From: Akkermansiaceae bacterium UBA7890
GTDB taxonomy: Bacteria; Verrucomicrobiota; Verrucomicrobiia; Verrucomicrobiales; Akkermansiaceae
DNA: 64,000 nt
Direction: 5' to 3'
Assembly: GCA_002501065.1 (NCBI GenBank)
Contig: DLRK01000084.1
Span: 46,024-110,023, forward strand
The translations under genes were made by a program, and so were the position numbers. This document shows, one piece after another, positions 1-9,225 of this stretch. Positions within the stretch are counted from its first letter, which is position 1. Each line of letters opens with the position of its first letter. The notes beneath the pieces were generated by a model. The model had not been told where the DNA came from. It ran no database searches and saw nothing but the letters and a program-made list of their open reading frames with translations.

Positions 1-2632
1 GTGCCCGGCGCAGGACGTTGTTCTCCAGGTCGGCGTCACCGTTGATCACCTCCTGAATCTCTCCGTGAATGGCTATCATCGCTTCACAGAAGCGATCCAG
101 TTCTTCCCTGGACTCCGATTCGGTGGGCTCGATCATGAGCGTTCCCGCCACTGGCCAACTCATGGTGGGTGCGTGGAATCCATAGTCGATCAGGCGCTTG
201 GCCACGTCTTCCACCGTCACCCCGCTCTCCTTCTGCAGCGGACGCAGGTCGATGATGCACTCGTGCGCCACGCGGCCCCGGGCTCCGGTATAAAGGACGG
301 AAAAATACTTCTTCAGGCGGTGCGCCACGTAGTTGGCATTGAGAAGGGCAACCTTGGTGGCTGCGGTCAATCCCTCCACGCCCATCATGCGGATATACAT
401 CCAGGAGATGACATTGATGGACGCGCTTCCCCACGGCGCAGCGCAAACCGGCCCCTCGTGCCGGTCCAGCGCCGCGTGTCCGGGGAGATAGTCCACCAGA
501 TGATCGGCCACTCCGACCGGACCGACCCCGGGACCACCACCGCCATGCGGAATAGAGAAGGTTTTGTGCAGGTTGAGGTGACAGACATCGGCTCCGATCC
601 CTCCGGGACTGCAGAGTCCGACCTGGGCATTCATGTTGGCACCGTCCATGTAGACCTGGCCACCATGCCGGTGCACGGTGTTGCAGACCTCCAGGATGCT
701 CTCTTCGAAAACACCGTGGGTCGATGGATAGGTCACCATCAGGGCTCCCAGCTCGCCACTGTGTTTCTCACACTTGGTCTGCAGGTCAGCCACATCGATG
801 TTTCCCTCCTCATCGCACTTGATGGCCACCACCCGGAAACCCGCCATGACCGCCGAAGCCGGGTTGGTGCCGTGAGCGGAGACGGGGATCAGGCAGATAT
901 CGCGCTGGGGCTCCCCGCGATCGTGATGATAACGCCGGATGGCCAGCAGACCGGCATACTCTCCCTGTGACCCCGCGTTGGGCTGCAGTGAAACCGCGGC
1001 AAACTCGGTAATCTTCGCCAGCCAGTCCTCCAGCGCTTCCAGCATGGCCCGGTAGCCCGCCGTCTGTGCCTCCGGCGCGAAGGGATGAATCGCTCCCACC
1101 TCGGGCCAGGTCACCGGCATCATCTCGGATGCCGCATTGAGCTTCATCGTGCAGGAACCCAGCGAGATCATGGATTCATTGAGTGCCAGATCCTTTCCTT
1201 CCAGTCGCCGGAGGTAGCGCATCATTTCCGTCTCGCTGTGGTAGCGATTGAAAATTTCGTTGCTCAGATAGGTCGTCCTGCGGACCAGCTTGTCTGGAAT
1301 ACCCCCTTCCCCCCTTTCCCCTTCATCCAGGCCGAGACAACCGAGAAGATTACCCAGATCCTCGCTGGTGGCTGTTTCATCGAAGGACACCCCCACCCGA
1401 CCGTCGTCGAGAAGGCGCAGGTTGTAACCCTCCTCTGCCGCTGCCCTCATGAATTCCTCCGCTTTCTCCCCCAGGTTCAGGGTAAGGGTATCAAAAAAGC
1501 TGTCACTCTCACACACGATACCCCCCTTCACCAGAGCCCGTGCCATGCGTCCGGTGAGGTCGTGAATGTGCGCAGCGATCTTCCGCAGGCCCCCGGGACC
1601 GTGATAGACTGCATACATCGAAGCCATGACGGCCAGGAGCACCTGGGCTGTGCAGATGTTGGAGGTAGCCTTGTCGCGACGGATGTGCTGCTCACGGGTC
1701 TGGAGCGCGAGGCGGTAGGCCCGCTTCCCCGTATCGTCCACCGAAACCCCCACCAGGCGTCCCGGCAGCTTGCGCTTAAGGGCGGCGCGGCAGGCGATGT
1801 AGGCCGCATGCGGTCCCCCGAATCCCGGGGGAACTCCGAAGCGCTGCGTTGATCCCACGCATAGATCTGCCCCAAAGGCCCCTGGCTCCTTGAGCAGGGT
1901 GAGCGCGAGGGGGTCGGCGGCAACCACCAGAAATCCTCCTGCACCGTGCACCTTCTCTGCCAGGTCTTCGTAGTCGTGGAGAGATCCCAGCGTATCCGGA
2001 TACTGCACGAGGGCACCTGTCAGCTCCCCTTCCACGGGCACAAAGCTCTGCCAGTCTCCGATGCAAAGCTCCAGTCCCCCGGCCTCTGCCCGGGTGCGTA
2101 GAACGTCGAGGGTCTGGGGATGGCAGTTGCGATCCGCAAAGAACATCCCGGCTTTCGGTTTGGCCGACTGCACCATGGTCATGGCCTCCGCCGCTGCGGT
2201 CCCTTCATCCAGCAGGGAGGCGTTGGCCACGTCCATTCCGGTGAGATCAACCACCATGCTCTGGAAGTTGAGCAGGGCCTCCAGCCGTCCCTGTGCGATC
2301 TCAGCCTGGTAGGGTGTGTAGGCGGTGTACCAGCCGGGATTCTCCAGGATGTTGCGTTGAATCACAGCCGGTGTGATGGTCCCGTGATAACCCTGCCCGA
2401 TGAAAGACTTGCTCAGCACATTCCGGGACATGATCTCACGCAACTCGGCAAGGGCTGCCGATTCGCTCAGCGGTTCCGGAAGAGCGGGAACCTTCCCCAA
2501 CCGGATGGAGGCCGGCACCGCTTCCTCAACCAGAGCATCAAGCGAAGCACACCCGAGCTCCTCAAGCATCTCGCTACAACTCTCCTCCGACGGACCTATG
2601 TGCCGTTCAGGAAAACCCCGGGGGATGAACAT
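1..2632 (-). CDS. gcvP: Glycine dehydrogenase (decarboxylating), P-protein, C-terminus beyond window
   Basis: PLP enzyme that decarboxylates glycine and passes the aminomethyl group to the lipoyl arm of H-protein; cytoplasmic, part of the glycine cleavage system. About 877 codons are visible against a usual length of about 950, so the last part lies off the left edge. The frame reads through without a stop and shows the N-terminal [18 protein letters not shown] and [11 protein letters not shown] motifs. The PLP-lysine motif [16 protein letters not shown] has its lysine near residue 690. I chose the ATG at 2632, preceded by GAGG at 6 nt; an in-frame ATG at 2686, 5 nt after the gcvH stop, would add 18 residues. 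It follows gcvT and gcvH in one operon. Identification is certain; only the start is open. Confidence 0.95.
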   Translation of the reverse strand, partial: MFIPRGFPERHIGPSEESCSEMLEELGCASLDALVEEAVPASIRLGKVPALPEPLSESAALAELREIMSRNVLSKSFIGQGYHGTITPAVIQRNILENPGWYTAYTPYQAEIAQGRLEALLNFQSMVVDLTGMDVANASLLDEGTAAAEAMTMVQSAKPKAGMFFADRNCHPQTLDVLRTRAEAGGLELCIGDWQSFVPVEGELTGALVQYPDTLGSLHDYEDLAEKVHGAGGFLVVAADPLALTLLKEPGAFGADLCVGSTQRFGVPPGFGGPHAAYIACRAALKRKLPGRLVGVSVDDTGKRAYRLALQTREQHIRRDKATSNICTAQVLLAVMASMYAVYHGPGGLRKIAAHIHDLTGRMARALVKGGIVCESDSFFDTLTLNLGEKAEEFMRAAAEEGYNLRLLDDGRVGVSFDETATSEDLGNLLGCLGLDEGERGEGGIPDKLVRRTTYLSNEIFNRYHSETEMMRYLRRLEGKDLALNESMISLGSCTMKLNAASEMMPVTWPEVGAIHPFAPEAQTAGYRAMLEALEDWLAKITEFAAVSLQPNAGSQGEYAGLLAIRRYHHDRGEPQRDICLIPVSAHGTNPASAVMAGFRVVAIKCDEEGNIDVADLQTKCEKHSGELGALMVTYPSTHGVFEESILEVCNTVHRHGGQVYMDGANMNAQVGLCSPGGIGADVCHLNLHKTFSIPHGGGGPGVGPVGVADHLVDYLPGHAALDRHEGPVCAAPWGSASINVISWMYIRMMGVEGLTAATKVALLNANYVAHRLKKYFSVLYTGARGRVAHECIIDLRPLQKESGVTVEDVAKRLIDYGFHAPTMSWPVAGTLMIEPTESESREELDRFCEAMIAIHGEIQEVINGDADLENNVLRRA

Positions 2633-2690
2633 TGATGACCTCGACGGAGAGGCGGGCGCACTGGGAGGTGCCGCGGAGATGCCCATGATG

Positions 2691-3068
2691 TCAACTGATC
2701 AGATCCTCGTAGGCTCCAGCATCAAGAAGCTCATCCAGATCTCCTGCGTCTTCAAGACGCACCTTGAAGATCCAACCTTCCTCATAGGGACTGCTGTTGA
2801 TCACGGAGGGATCTCCTTCCACTTCCGTGTTGATGGCAACCACTTCACCCCCGAGTGGCGCATAGATCGGGCTCGCCGCCTTGACGGACTCGACGGTGCC
2901 TACCTCATCACCACTGCCCACCGCTCGTCCAACGGAGGGCAGCTCCACGAAGACCACGTCGCTCAATTCCTCCTGGGCATGATCCGTAATGCCAATCGTG
3001 ACGACATCGCCTTCGATGCTTATCCACTCATGATCAGACGTGTATCGGAGATGATCGGGAATATTCAT
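2691..3068 (-). CDS. gcvH: Glycine cleavage system H protein
   Basis: Lipoyl carrier protein that shuttles the methylamine group from P-protein to T-protein. It has 125 residues, the normal size. The lipoylation site is Lys63 in the motif ESVKA, and the flanking [22 protein letters not shown] region is typical of the family. The ATG at 3068 lies 28 nt after the gcvT stop, and the stop codon is close to the start of gcvP, which supports one transcript in the order gcvT-gcvH-gcvP. Confidence 0.97.
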   Translation of the reverse strand: MNIPDHLRYTSDHEWISIEGDVVTIGITDHAQEELSDVVFVELPSVGRAVGSGDEVGTVESVKAASPIYAPLGGEVVAINTEVEGDPSVINSSPYEEGWIFKVRLEDAGDLDELLDAGAYEDLIS

Positions 3069-3096
3069 TGCTTCTGCTGGGTGAATTCCTAGCGCG

Positions 3097-4221
3097 TCAG
3101 GCCTTCTTGTAAAAAGGCTTTTTCTCTACTTCTGCAGGAATCATGCGGCCCCGCACCTCAACAGCCAGGGCCGTTCCCACCCTGGCTGTCTCCCCGGGCA
3201 GGTAGGCCAGCCCGATTCCGACTCCCAGGGATGGGGAGAGCGTCCCGCTGGTCAGTCTGCCCACCTCGTGACCCTCCCGGTCCAGAACCGCGCACCCCGG
3301 GCGGATGGGCGGCCCCGGTTCAAGGCATTTTACCGCTGCCAGCCGCTCCGTCAGGCCGTTTGATTTCTGGGCGGCCAGCGCCTCCCGCCCCACAAAGCCC
3401 TCTTTCTCAAGGTCCACGAAAAAACCCAGTCCGGCCTCCAGGGGCGTGCGCTCGGGGCTCAGATCGGAACCATTGAGCGGATAGCACATTTCCAGCCTCA
3501 GGGAATCCCGGGCCCCCAGACCGCAGGCCCGGGCCCCGTCGTCCAGGGCACCGCGAAACCAGTGGGAACCACCTCCCGCACCACAAAAGAGCTCAAATCC
3601 ATCCTCCCCCGTGTAGCCAGTCCGGCATACCAGGATCCGCTGCCCTTCCATCTCGAAATCATCCACCCCGTTGCGCCCGGGGAGCGTACGGCCTCCCATC
3701 ATACGGAAATACACATCAGTGGACCGCGGACCCTGCACCGCAATGCCAGCCATCTCCTCACTTCGGTCCTGCAACTCGACCACCCCCTCCTTGTTGTGCG
3801 CCTTCAACCAGGCAAAATCCTCTCCACTCCTGGCCGCATTCACCACCAGCAGGAAAGACTCTCCCTGCAACCGGTAAAGAATGAGATCATCGATTATCCC
3901 ACCCTCGTCGTTGAGCAGAAAGGTGTAGTGCCCCTTCCCCGCCTCCAGGTTATCCACATTATTGGTGAGTAACCCATTGAGCCAGCCGGCCGCCTCACCA
4001 CCTTCCACGAAGAACTGACCCATATGGGAGATATCGAAGACGCCGGCCGCCTCCCGTACCGCCTGATGCTCTTCCAGGATCGAACCATAGCGAATGGGCA
4101 TGTCCCATCCCGCGAAGCCCACCATCCTGCCCCCCAACTCCAGATGCACCTCGCGCAGGGGCGTCTCTTTCAGCTCTCCGCTCACGCGGGAGATGCTGTG
4201 AGGCCGGATGGGGCTTGTCAA
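3097..4221 (-). CDS. gcvT: Glycine cleavage T protein (aminomethyltransferase)
   Basis: Tetrahydrofolate-dependent aminomethyltransferase that releases ammonia and forms 5,10-methylene-THF from the aminomethyl-loaded H protein. It has 374 residues, the usual length. Family motifs include GFAGWDMPIRYGS, the folate-binding FDISHMGQ region, the RTGYTGEDGFEL segment and a C-terminal barrel ending in KKPFYKKA. It is the first gene of the gcvTHP operon. Its start overlaps the divergently transcribed rhomboid-like gene by 14 bp, so the two genes must share a very compact or internal promoter region. Confidence 0.96.
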   Translation of the reverse strand: MTSPIRPHSISRVSGELKETPLREVHLELGGRMVGFAGWDMPIRYGSILEEHQAVREAAGVFDISHMGQFFVEGGEAAGWLNGLLTNNVDNLEAGKGHYTFLLNDEGGIIDDLILYRLQGESFLLVVNAARSGEDFAWLKAHNKEGVVELQDRSEEMAGIAVQGPRSTDVYFRMMGGRTLPGRNGVDDFEMEGQRILVCRTGYTGEDGFELFCGAGGGSHWFRGALDDGARACGLGARDSLRLEMCYPLNGSDLSPERTPLEAGLGFFVDLEKEGFVGREALAAQKSNGLTERLAAVKCLEPGPPIRPGCAVLDREGHEVGRLTSGTLSPSLGVGIGLAYLPGETARVGTALAVEVRGRMIPAEVEKKPFYKKA

Positions 4222-5044
4222 TGCGAGCCTCCGGCCCTTTCTTCACCCCGTGAGCCTCTCCAACTCGCTGGAGCCAAAATTCAGATGGATGGCCTTTCCC
4301 GGTCTCATCCGGGGCATCGGCATCATTCATTTCTTCGTCTTCGTCCTCCTGATCTTTAATCCGGAAACCCTCAATTCGTTTACCTTTCACGAAGCCAAAA
4401 TCGCCAAGGGTGAGTACTGGCGGGCGATCTCCTTCATCGCCCTCCCCCCCATCCTGCCCGGAGGCATGCTCCTGCTCTCCACCCTCCTGATGTTCTTCGT
4501 CATGAAGATCACCTTCCTCATCAATGATTCCCTTGAGCACGCCTGGGGGGAATTCCGCACCTCCCTCTACGTCTACGCGGTTCTCGCATGCATGATCATC
4601 GCCAACTTCTGGTCGGGCCCCCTCTTTTCAGGTCAGGGAGGCCTGTTTCTCTATGAGGCTATCTTTATCGCCTTTGCCACCATCTTCCCCAACATCGAGT
4701 TCCGTCTCTTCCTCGTCGTCCCGGTCAAGATCGGCATCCTTGCGATCATCCTGGCCGTCATCACCATCCTGCAGTGTTTCACCGGAGGATTGCAGGTGAC
4801 CGCACACATCCTTCTCACCTTCTTTCCCTACCTCGTCTGGGCCGTTCCACGTTTCCTCAAGTGGTACATCATGCGCGGCAGGACTGCGGCCCGGAGAAAT
4901 GCCTTCCAACGGCAGGCCCTGACCGAGGGAGAGGCTTTCCATAAATGCGAACAGTGCGGTGCCACCGACTCCTCTCACCCTGAGCGTGATTTTCGCGTCA
5001 CCGAGGAGGAACGCGAACTCTGCAATGCCTGCCTGGGCGAATAA
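4208..5044 (+). CDS. Rhomboid-like membrane protein with C-terminal zinc ribbon, probably not a protease
   Basis: The 278-residue protein has about six hydrophobic segments between residues 30 and 215. The tail carries two CxxC pairs (CEQC near 246, CNAC near 273), a likely zinc-binding knuckle. The segment GQGGLFLYEAIFIAFATIFP resembles the rhomboid GxSG helix followed by its FP loop, but glycine stands where the catalytic serine should be. I therefore infer a rhomboid pseudoprotease fold. The start at 4208 is preferred over the in-frame ATG at 4289, because the stretch NSLEPKFRWMAFPGLIR before the first helix looks like a conserved amphipathic lead-in. It is divergent from gcvT and just upstream of selA; no function can be assigned. 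Confidence 0.7.
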   Translation: MGLVNASLRPFLHPVSLSNSLEPKFRWMAFPGLIRGIGIIHFFVFVLLIFNPETLNSFTFHEAKIAKGEYWRAISFIALPPILPGGMLLLSTLLMFFVMKITFLINDSLEHAWGEFRTSLYVYAVLACMIIANFWSGPLFSGQGGLFLYEAIFIAFATIFPNIEFRLFLVVPVKIGILAIILAVITILQCFTGGLQVTAHILLTFFPYLVWAVPRFLKWYIMRGRTAARRNAFQRQALTEGEAFHKCEQCGATDSSHPERDFRVTEEERELCNACLGE

Positions 5045-5081
5045 TCCTGACTGCAGCCCCAACCTTCGGAACCCTGTCCTC

Positions 5082-6452
5082 ATGCCTGACTTCAGCCAAC
5101 TCCCTTCCGTCGAGAAGCTTGCCCTCGCTCTGGCTGACGAGGTGACTCTGCCCCGTCCCCTGGTCACCGGCTTCGTCAAACGAGCCCTGGCCCAGTGGCG
5201 GGAGCGCCTGGAGCAAGGTGAGGAAGCCGACCGGGGAACGATCGAAGGGGACGTCCTTTCGGATCTTCGGACCTTTGCCTCCTCCCGCCTGCAGCCGGTC
5301 ATCAACGCCACCGGGGTCCTCATCCACACCAACCTGGGACGCTCCCCCCTTGGTCAAAGGGCGGCCAACGCCCTGGGCGAGGTGGCTACCGGTTACTCCA
5401 ACCTCGAATTCAACCTCCTCGATGGGAAACGGGGCAGGCGCGCCGGCTACCTTGAAACGGCCCTAGCCGTCCTCCTCGAAACCGAAGCCGCCACTGCCGT
5501 CAACAACTGTGCCGCCGCCCTCGTCCTCACCCTCCGCACCCTCATCTCTCCGGAAAAGAACGAGGTCATCGTCAGTCGCGGCGAACTGGTCGAGATCGGG
5601 GGCGGGTTCCGCATCCCCGAAGTCCTTGAAAGTTCCGGAGCCCGGCTCGTGGAGGTCGGTGCCACCAACAAGACCCACCTGAAGGATTACGCCGGAGCCC
5701 TTACCGAACGCACCGCACTCATCCTCAAGGTCCATCGCTCTAATTTTTACCTTGAGGGCTTCACCGCGGAACCGGCCCCTTCCGAGCTTGCTGCCCTCGC
5801 CCGGGAGCACGGGATTCCCCTCGTGGAGGATCTCGGCTCCGGTGCGGTGATGAATACCGACGACCTCGCTCCCATCGATCACGAACCCACCCCCCAGGAG
5901 GTCCTCCGTAACGGAATCGATCTCGTCATCTTCTCCGGCGACAAACTGCTCGGCGGACCACAGGCCGGGATTATCGCCGGCTGCTCCGCCCTGGTGGCCC
6001 GGGTCAAGGGGGAGCCCTTCTTCCGCGCCGTGCGTTGCGACAAGCTGATCCTCACCGTCCTGCAGGAATGCATCGACGACTACCTCCGCAGCAGGGGCGA
6101 GGAGCGCCCCGATATTCCGGTTCTCAATTTCCTGGCCCTCCCCCTCGACGACCTGCAATCCCGGGCCGAGGCCGTCGTGACGGAACTGGACGGGCTCCCC
6201 GTCCGGACGGCAATCGTGGAAACCACCTCCCAGACCGGGGGTGGCACCATGCCCCGGGCCGGATTCCCCTCCCTCGCCCTCGAGATTACTCCCACCGGGA
6301 TGGGACTCGAGAAACTGGCCGGTCGCCTGCGCTCGGCCGATCCCGCTGTCATCGGCTACGTCCACGAGGACAAGTTTCTTCTCAACCTGCGCACTGTCTT
6401 TCCGTCCCAGGACAAAGCTCTTGCCAATGCTCTCCGGAAGGCCCTGCAATGA
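5082..6452 (+). CDS. selA: L-seryl-tRNA(Sec) selenium transferase
   Basis: PLP enzyme that converts Ser-tRNA(Sec) to Sec-tRNA(Sec) with selenophosphate, so the cell makes selenoproteins. It has 456 residues, as usual for SelA. Motifs seen are VINATGVLIHTNLGRSPL, NNCAAALVLTL, SRGELVEIGGGFRIP, the VEDLGSG metal and PLP region, and the PLP-lysine motif SGDKLLGGPQAG (Lys about 288). The ATG at 5082 is chosen because it gives the normal family N-terminus; the frame is open further upstream but that part overlaps the preceding gene. selB, selD and the tRNA(Sec) gene are not in this window. The stop overlaps the ATG of the next gene (ATGA). Confidence 0.96.
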   Translation: MPDFSQLPSVEKLALALADEVTLPRPLVTGFVKRALAQWRERLEQGEEADRGTIEGDVLSDLRTFASSRLQPVINATGVLIHTNLGRSPLGQRAANALGEVATGYSNLEFNLLDGKRGRRAGYLETALAVLLETEAATAVNNCAAALVLTLRTLISPEKNEVIVSRGELVEIGGGFRIPEVLESSGARLVEVGATNKTHLKDYAGALTERTALILKVHRSNFYLEGFTAEPAPSELAALAREHGIPLVEDLGSGAVMNTDDLAPIDHEPTPQEVLRNGIDLVIFSGDKLLGGPQAGIIAGCSALVARVKGEPFFRAVRCDKLILTVLQECIDDYLRSRGEERPDIPVLNFLALPLDDLQSRAEAVVTELDGLPVRTAIVETTSQTGGGTMPRAGFPSLALEITPTGMGLEKLAGRLRSADPAVIGYVHEDKFLLNLRTVFPSQDKALANALRKALQ

Positions 6453-7096
6453 CCACGCGCTTCCTCGCTCCGCTCACCATTGGTTTTCTCCTCTCCTCCT
6501 GTGGAGAATCCCGCAACAGGCAGCGCTCCGAAGTTCGCCAGGTCTTCCAGAAATTCAGCGAAGCTTTCTTCGCCAGGGACGGCAGGACCGCATCCCGCCA
6601 TCTCAGCCAGCAAACCTTTGCCTACTACGACCGCGTCATTCCCCTCGCCCGCAATGAGGACGATGTCGGCCTCAGCGCCCTCCCTCCTCTTGAACTCTTC
6701 TCCTGCCTGGCTCTCCGCCACCGCTATTCTCCGGAGGAACTCATGGGGCTCGACAGCCGCAACCTTGTCCTCGATGCCTTTGACCGGATGGTGTTTCCGG
6801 CGGGTGCTCCCCACTTCCTGGACATCGGGGAGATCAGGATCACCTCGCCAGGCGTGGAGGCCACCGCTCCCGTCTTTCTTCCTCCCGGTGAATGGCACGA
6901 GGATATACTGGTCACCTTCAACCGGGAAAACGGTGAATGGAAAATGGACCTGACTTCCGTTTTTGAGGCCCTCTCCGGAAAGATTGAACCCCACTTGCGC
7001 GACCCCTCCTCAAGCCGCGCCGAGAGGGCTCTCCACTACCTCCGGATTCACGAAAACGAGCAAATCGGAAGCGAACTGCTCAGGCCTCGCAACTAG
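6449..7096 (+). CDS. Predicted lipoprotein, unknown function
   Basis: The 215-residue protein begins with a short signal peptide and a lipobox, LLSSC, with the lipidated cysteine at residue 18. The body (VFQKFSEAFFARDGRTASRH onward) resembles the small alpha+beta, NTF2-like folds common in periplasmic lipoproteins, but I cannot assign a family. The ATG overlaps the selA stop codon as ATGA, so it is translationally coupled to selA. This may reflect only operon packing; no selenium-related motif is visible. No cysteine pair or catalytic signature was seen. Confidence 0.75.
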   Translation: MTTRFLAPLTIGFLLSSCGESRNRQRSEVRQVFQKFSEAFFARDGRTASRHLSQQTFAYYDRVIPLARNEDDVGLSALPPLELFSCLALRHRYSPEELMGLDSRNLVLDAFDRMVFPAGAPHFLDIGEIRITSPGVEATAPVFLPPGEWHEDILVTFNRENGEWKMDLTSVFEALSGKIEPHLRDPSSSRAERALHYLRIHENEQIGSELLRPRN

Positions 7097-7212
7097 CTAT
7101 CCGATCCAACGAACCTCCCTGCGCTGCCACCCGGCGGCAATCTTCTCAAAATCGCCAAAAAAGGAGGAAAATCCCTTGAATTCCCAGCATCGACGGCTAG
7201 CCTCCGCGCCCC

Positions 7213-7422
7213 ATGGCTCGCGCTGCAGGAAAAGCCAAGACCAGGAAGGCGGTCGCCAAGCGTTTCAAGGTGACCGGCTCCGGCAAGGTATTGCGGCGGA
7301 AACAAGGCAAACGGCACCTTCTCCAGAAGAAGAGCCGCAAGCGCAAGCGTAACCTCGGTAAGGCCACGCTCGTTTCCGACGCAGATCTCAAGAACGTGAA
7401 GGCGAACCTCCCCTTCTCGTAG
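7213..7422 (+). CDS. rpmI: 50S ribosomal protein L35
   Basis: Small basic protein of the large ribosomal subunit, 69 residues. The [21 protein letters not shown] and [15 protein letters not shown] stretches are the L35 signature. It is followed by rplT, as in most bacteria. The usual upstream partner infC is absent here; the preceding gene is the selA-linked lipoprotein, 116 bp away. Confidence 0.97.
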   Translation: MARAAGKAKTRKAVAKRFKVTGSGKVLRRKQGKRHLLQKKSRKRKRNLGKATLVSDADLKNVKANLPFS

Positions 7423-7565
7423 AGAGCCTTTCCCGTACGCACCGCCAGAACATAACGTGCCACCCCGGCACGGCCTCTTACACAGCCTGCCCGCCTCGTG
7501 CGGGATACGAACGGATGAGACTGTGGGAGGACGACTGAAACAGTCCGTTCCAGAAAGACCGTAAC

Positions 7566-7934
7566 ATGCCACGCGCCACCAACGGCCCAGCCAGTCGCAA
7601 ACGACGCAAACGCGTCCTCCTCCGGGCCAAGGGCTTCCGGGGATTCCGCTCCAAGCTCTATCGCTACGCCAAGGATGCCGTCTACAAGGCCCGGCAGCAC
7701 GAATACTACGACCGCAAGAAGCGCAAGGGGCAGTTCCGCCGCCTCTGGATCCAGCGTATCAGCGCGGCCGTCCGTAACCGGGGTCTAAGCTACTCACGAT
7801 TTATGGAGGGCCTCAACGCAGCTGGCGTCGAGGTCGACCGCAAGATCCTCGCCGATCTCTCGGTCAACGATTCCGCTGCCTTTGATGCCATCTTCGACAC
7901 GGCCAAGTCGGCCCTCGAGAGCAAAGCGGCCTGA
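7566..7934 (+). CDS. rplT: 50S ribosomal protein L20
   Basis: Large-subunit rRNA-binding assembly protein, 122 residues. Typical motifs are the basic N-terminus with RKRRKRVLLRAKGFRG, then YAYRDRK-like YYDRKKRKGQFRRLWIQRI and GLSYSRFMEGL. It lies 143 bp after rpmI, and a strong terminator hairpin follows at 7963-7985, ahead of pheS. Confidence 0.97.
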   Translation: MPRATNGPASRKRRKRVLLRAKGFRGFRSKLYRYAKDAVYKARQHEYYDRKKRKGQFRRLWIQRISAAVRNRGLSYSRFMEGLNAAGVEVDRKILADLSVNDSAAFDAIFDTAKSALESKAA

Positions 7935-7962
7935 GCCGGAACCCCCCTTCCAATGCTCTGCA

Positions 7963-7985
7963 GGGTCGCCATGAGCGACCCTTTT
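7963..7985 (+). terminator. Rho-independent terminator after rplT
   Basis: A perfect 7-bp stem, GGGTCGC with GCGACCC, encloses a 5-nt loop (CATGA) and is followed directly by TTTT. It sits 28 bp after the rplT stop and about 160 bp before pheS. It may end the ribosomal transcript or act as an attenuator for pheST; I saw no anti-terminator partner or leader peptide rich in phenylalanine. Confidence 0.75.
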
Positions 7986-8144
7986 CCGTTTCCAGCCCGC
8001 CCATTTTCCAGTTTCCCGATAAATCTCATGTCCCGGATCCCAGAAACCACGGGAAAACTCGACACCTGATTCCGGATATTGGTTATTTGGAAATTGATTC
8101 GTGAGATACTGACCGCAGCCGATCGTTCATCGCAATCCTCTCCC

Positions 8145-9161
8145 ATGAAAGAAGAGATCGCCCAAATCCAATCTGATGCCCTGACCGCCATCGGGGCCGC
8201 CTCCGGCGAACAGGAACTCGATGAGGCCCGCATTGCCTTCCTTGGCAAAAAGGGACGGCTCACCGCGGCCTCGTCCGGCATGAAGGACCTTTCCAAGGAG
8301 GAGAAGCCTGTGGTGGGACAACTTCTCAATGCCACCCGTGGAGCAATCACGGAAGCGCTCGAGGGCAAGCGTAACGCCCTCCAGGACGAGGCCGATCGCG
8401 CTGCCCTGGAAGGTCTCGATCTCACCCTGCCTGGACGCCCGCTTCATCCCGGCAGCCTCCATCCCCTCACCCAGCTCGGGGACCGCGCCATCGGCATCCT
8501 GCGCCGCCTCGGCTTCGCGCTGGCAGAGGGCCCCGAAATCGAAACCGAGTTCCACTGTTTTGACGCCCTGAACACCCCGCCGGAGCACCCCGCGCGCAAC
8601 GAGAAGGACACCTTCTACTTTGACAGCGGCAAACTCCTGCGTACTCACACCTCCACGGTCCAGATTCGCACCATGGAAACGCAGCCCCCTCCCGTACGGG
8701 TCATCGCACCGGGATCCTGCTACCGACGGGACGAGGTGGACAAGACTCACCTTCCAGTCTTCAACCAGCTTGAAGGTCTCTACGTCGACACTGACGTGCA
8801 GGTCGGTGACCTCAAGGGCGCCCTGGAGTTCTTTTACCGTGCCATGTTCGGGGAAGAGACCGAAGTGCGTTTCCGCCCCCACTTCTTCCCCTTCACCGAG
8901 CCCAGTTTCGAAATAGATGCCCGCCTTCGACTGGAAGGTCACGACCCGGAATGGATCGAGGTAGCCGGATGCGGCATGGTGGATCCGGCCGTCTTCGAGG
9001 AGATCTGCAAATCCAGAGGCGACGAACTCTACCACCCCGACAAGGTCACCGGATACGCTTTCGGCATGGGCCTGGATCGCCTTGCCATGATCAAGTGGGG
9101 CATCAAGGACATTCGGCTTCTCATTGAGAATGATGCAAGGTTCCTGACTCAATTCGCCTGA
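8145..9161 (+). CDS. pheS: Phenylalanyl-tRNA synthetase alpha subunit
   Basis: Catalytic subunit of the alpha2-beta2 enzyme that charges tRNA(Phe). It has 338 residues, normal length. An N-terminal coiled coil (1-90) is followed by the class II core with motif 2 (GSCYRRDEVDKTHLPVFNQLEG region) and motif 3 (GMGLDRLAMI). The ATG at 8145 gives the family N-terminus MKEEIAQIQ; the frame is open further upstream without similarity. pheT follows after 64 bp. Confidence 0.97.
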   Translation: MKEEIAQIQSDALTAIGAASGEQELDEARIAFLGKKGRLTAASSGMKDLSKEEKPVVGQLLNATRGAITEALEGKRNALQDEADRAALEGLDLTLPGRPLHPGSLHPLTQLGDRAIGILRRLGFALAEGPEIETEFHCFDALNTPPEHPARNEKDTFYFDSGKLLRTHTSTVQIRTMETQPPPVRVIAPGSCYRRDEVDKTHLPVFNQLEGLYVDTDVQVGDLKGALEFFYRAMFGEETEVRFRPHFFPFTEPSFEIDARLRLEGHDPEWIEVAGCGMVDPAVFEEICKSRGDELYHPDKVTGYAFGMGLDRLAMIKWGIKDIRLLIENDARFLTQFA

Positions 9162-9225
9162 ATGCAGCACGAGATTCGGTAAGACAAACGCTACGACTCC
9201 CCTGTAATTCCCCAAACTCACTACG

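Noticed and set aside
2120..3092. Plus-strand open frames over gcvP and gcvH
   Set aside because: They are shadows of the minus-strand glycine cleavage genes, which have clear family motifs in the opposite frame.
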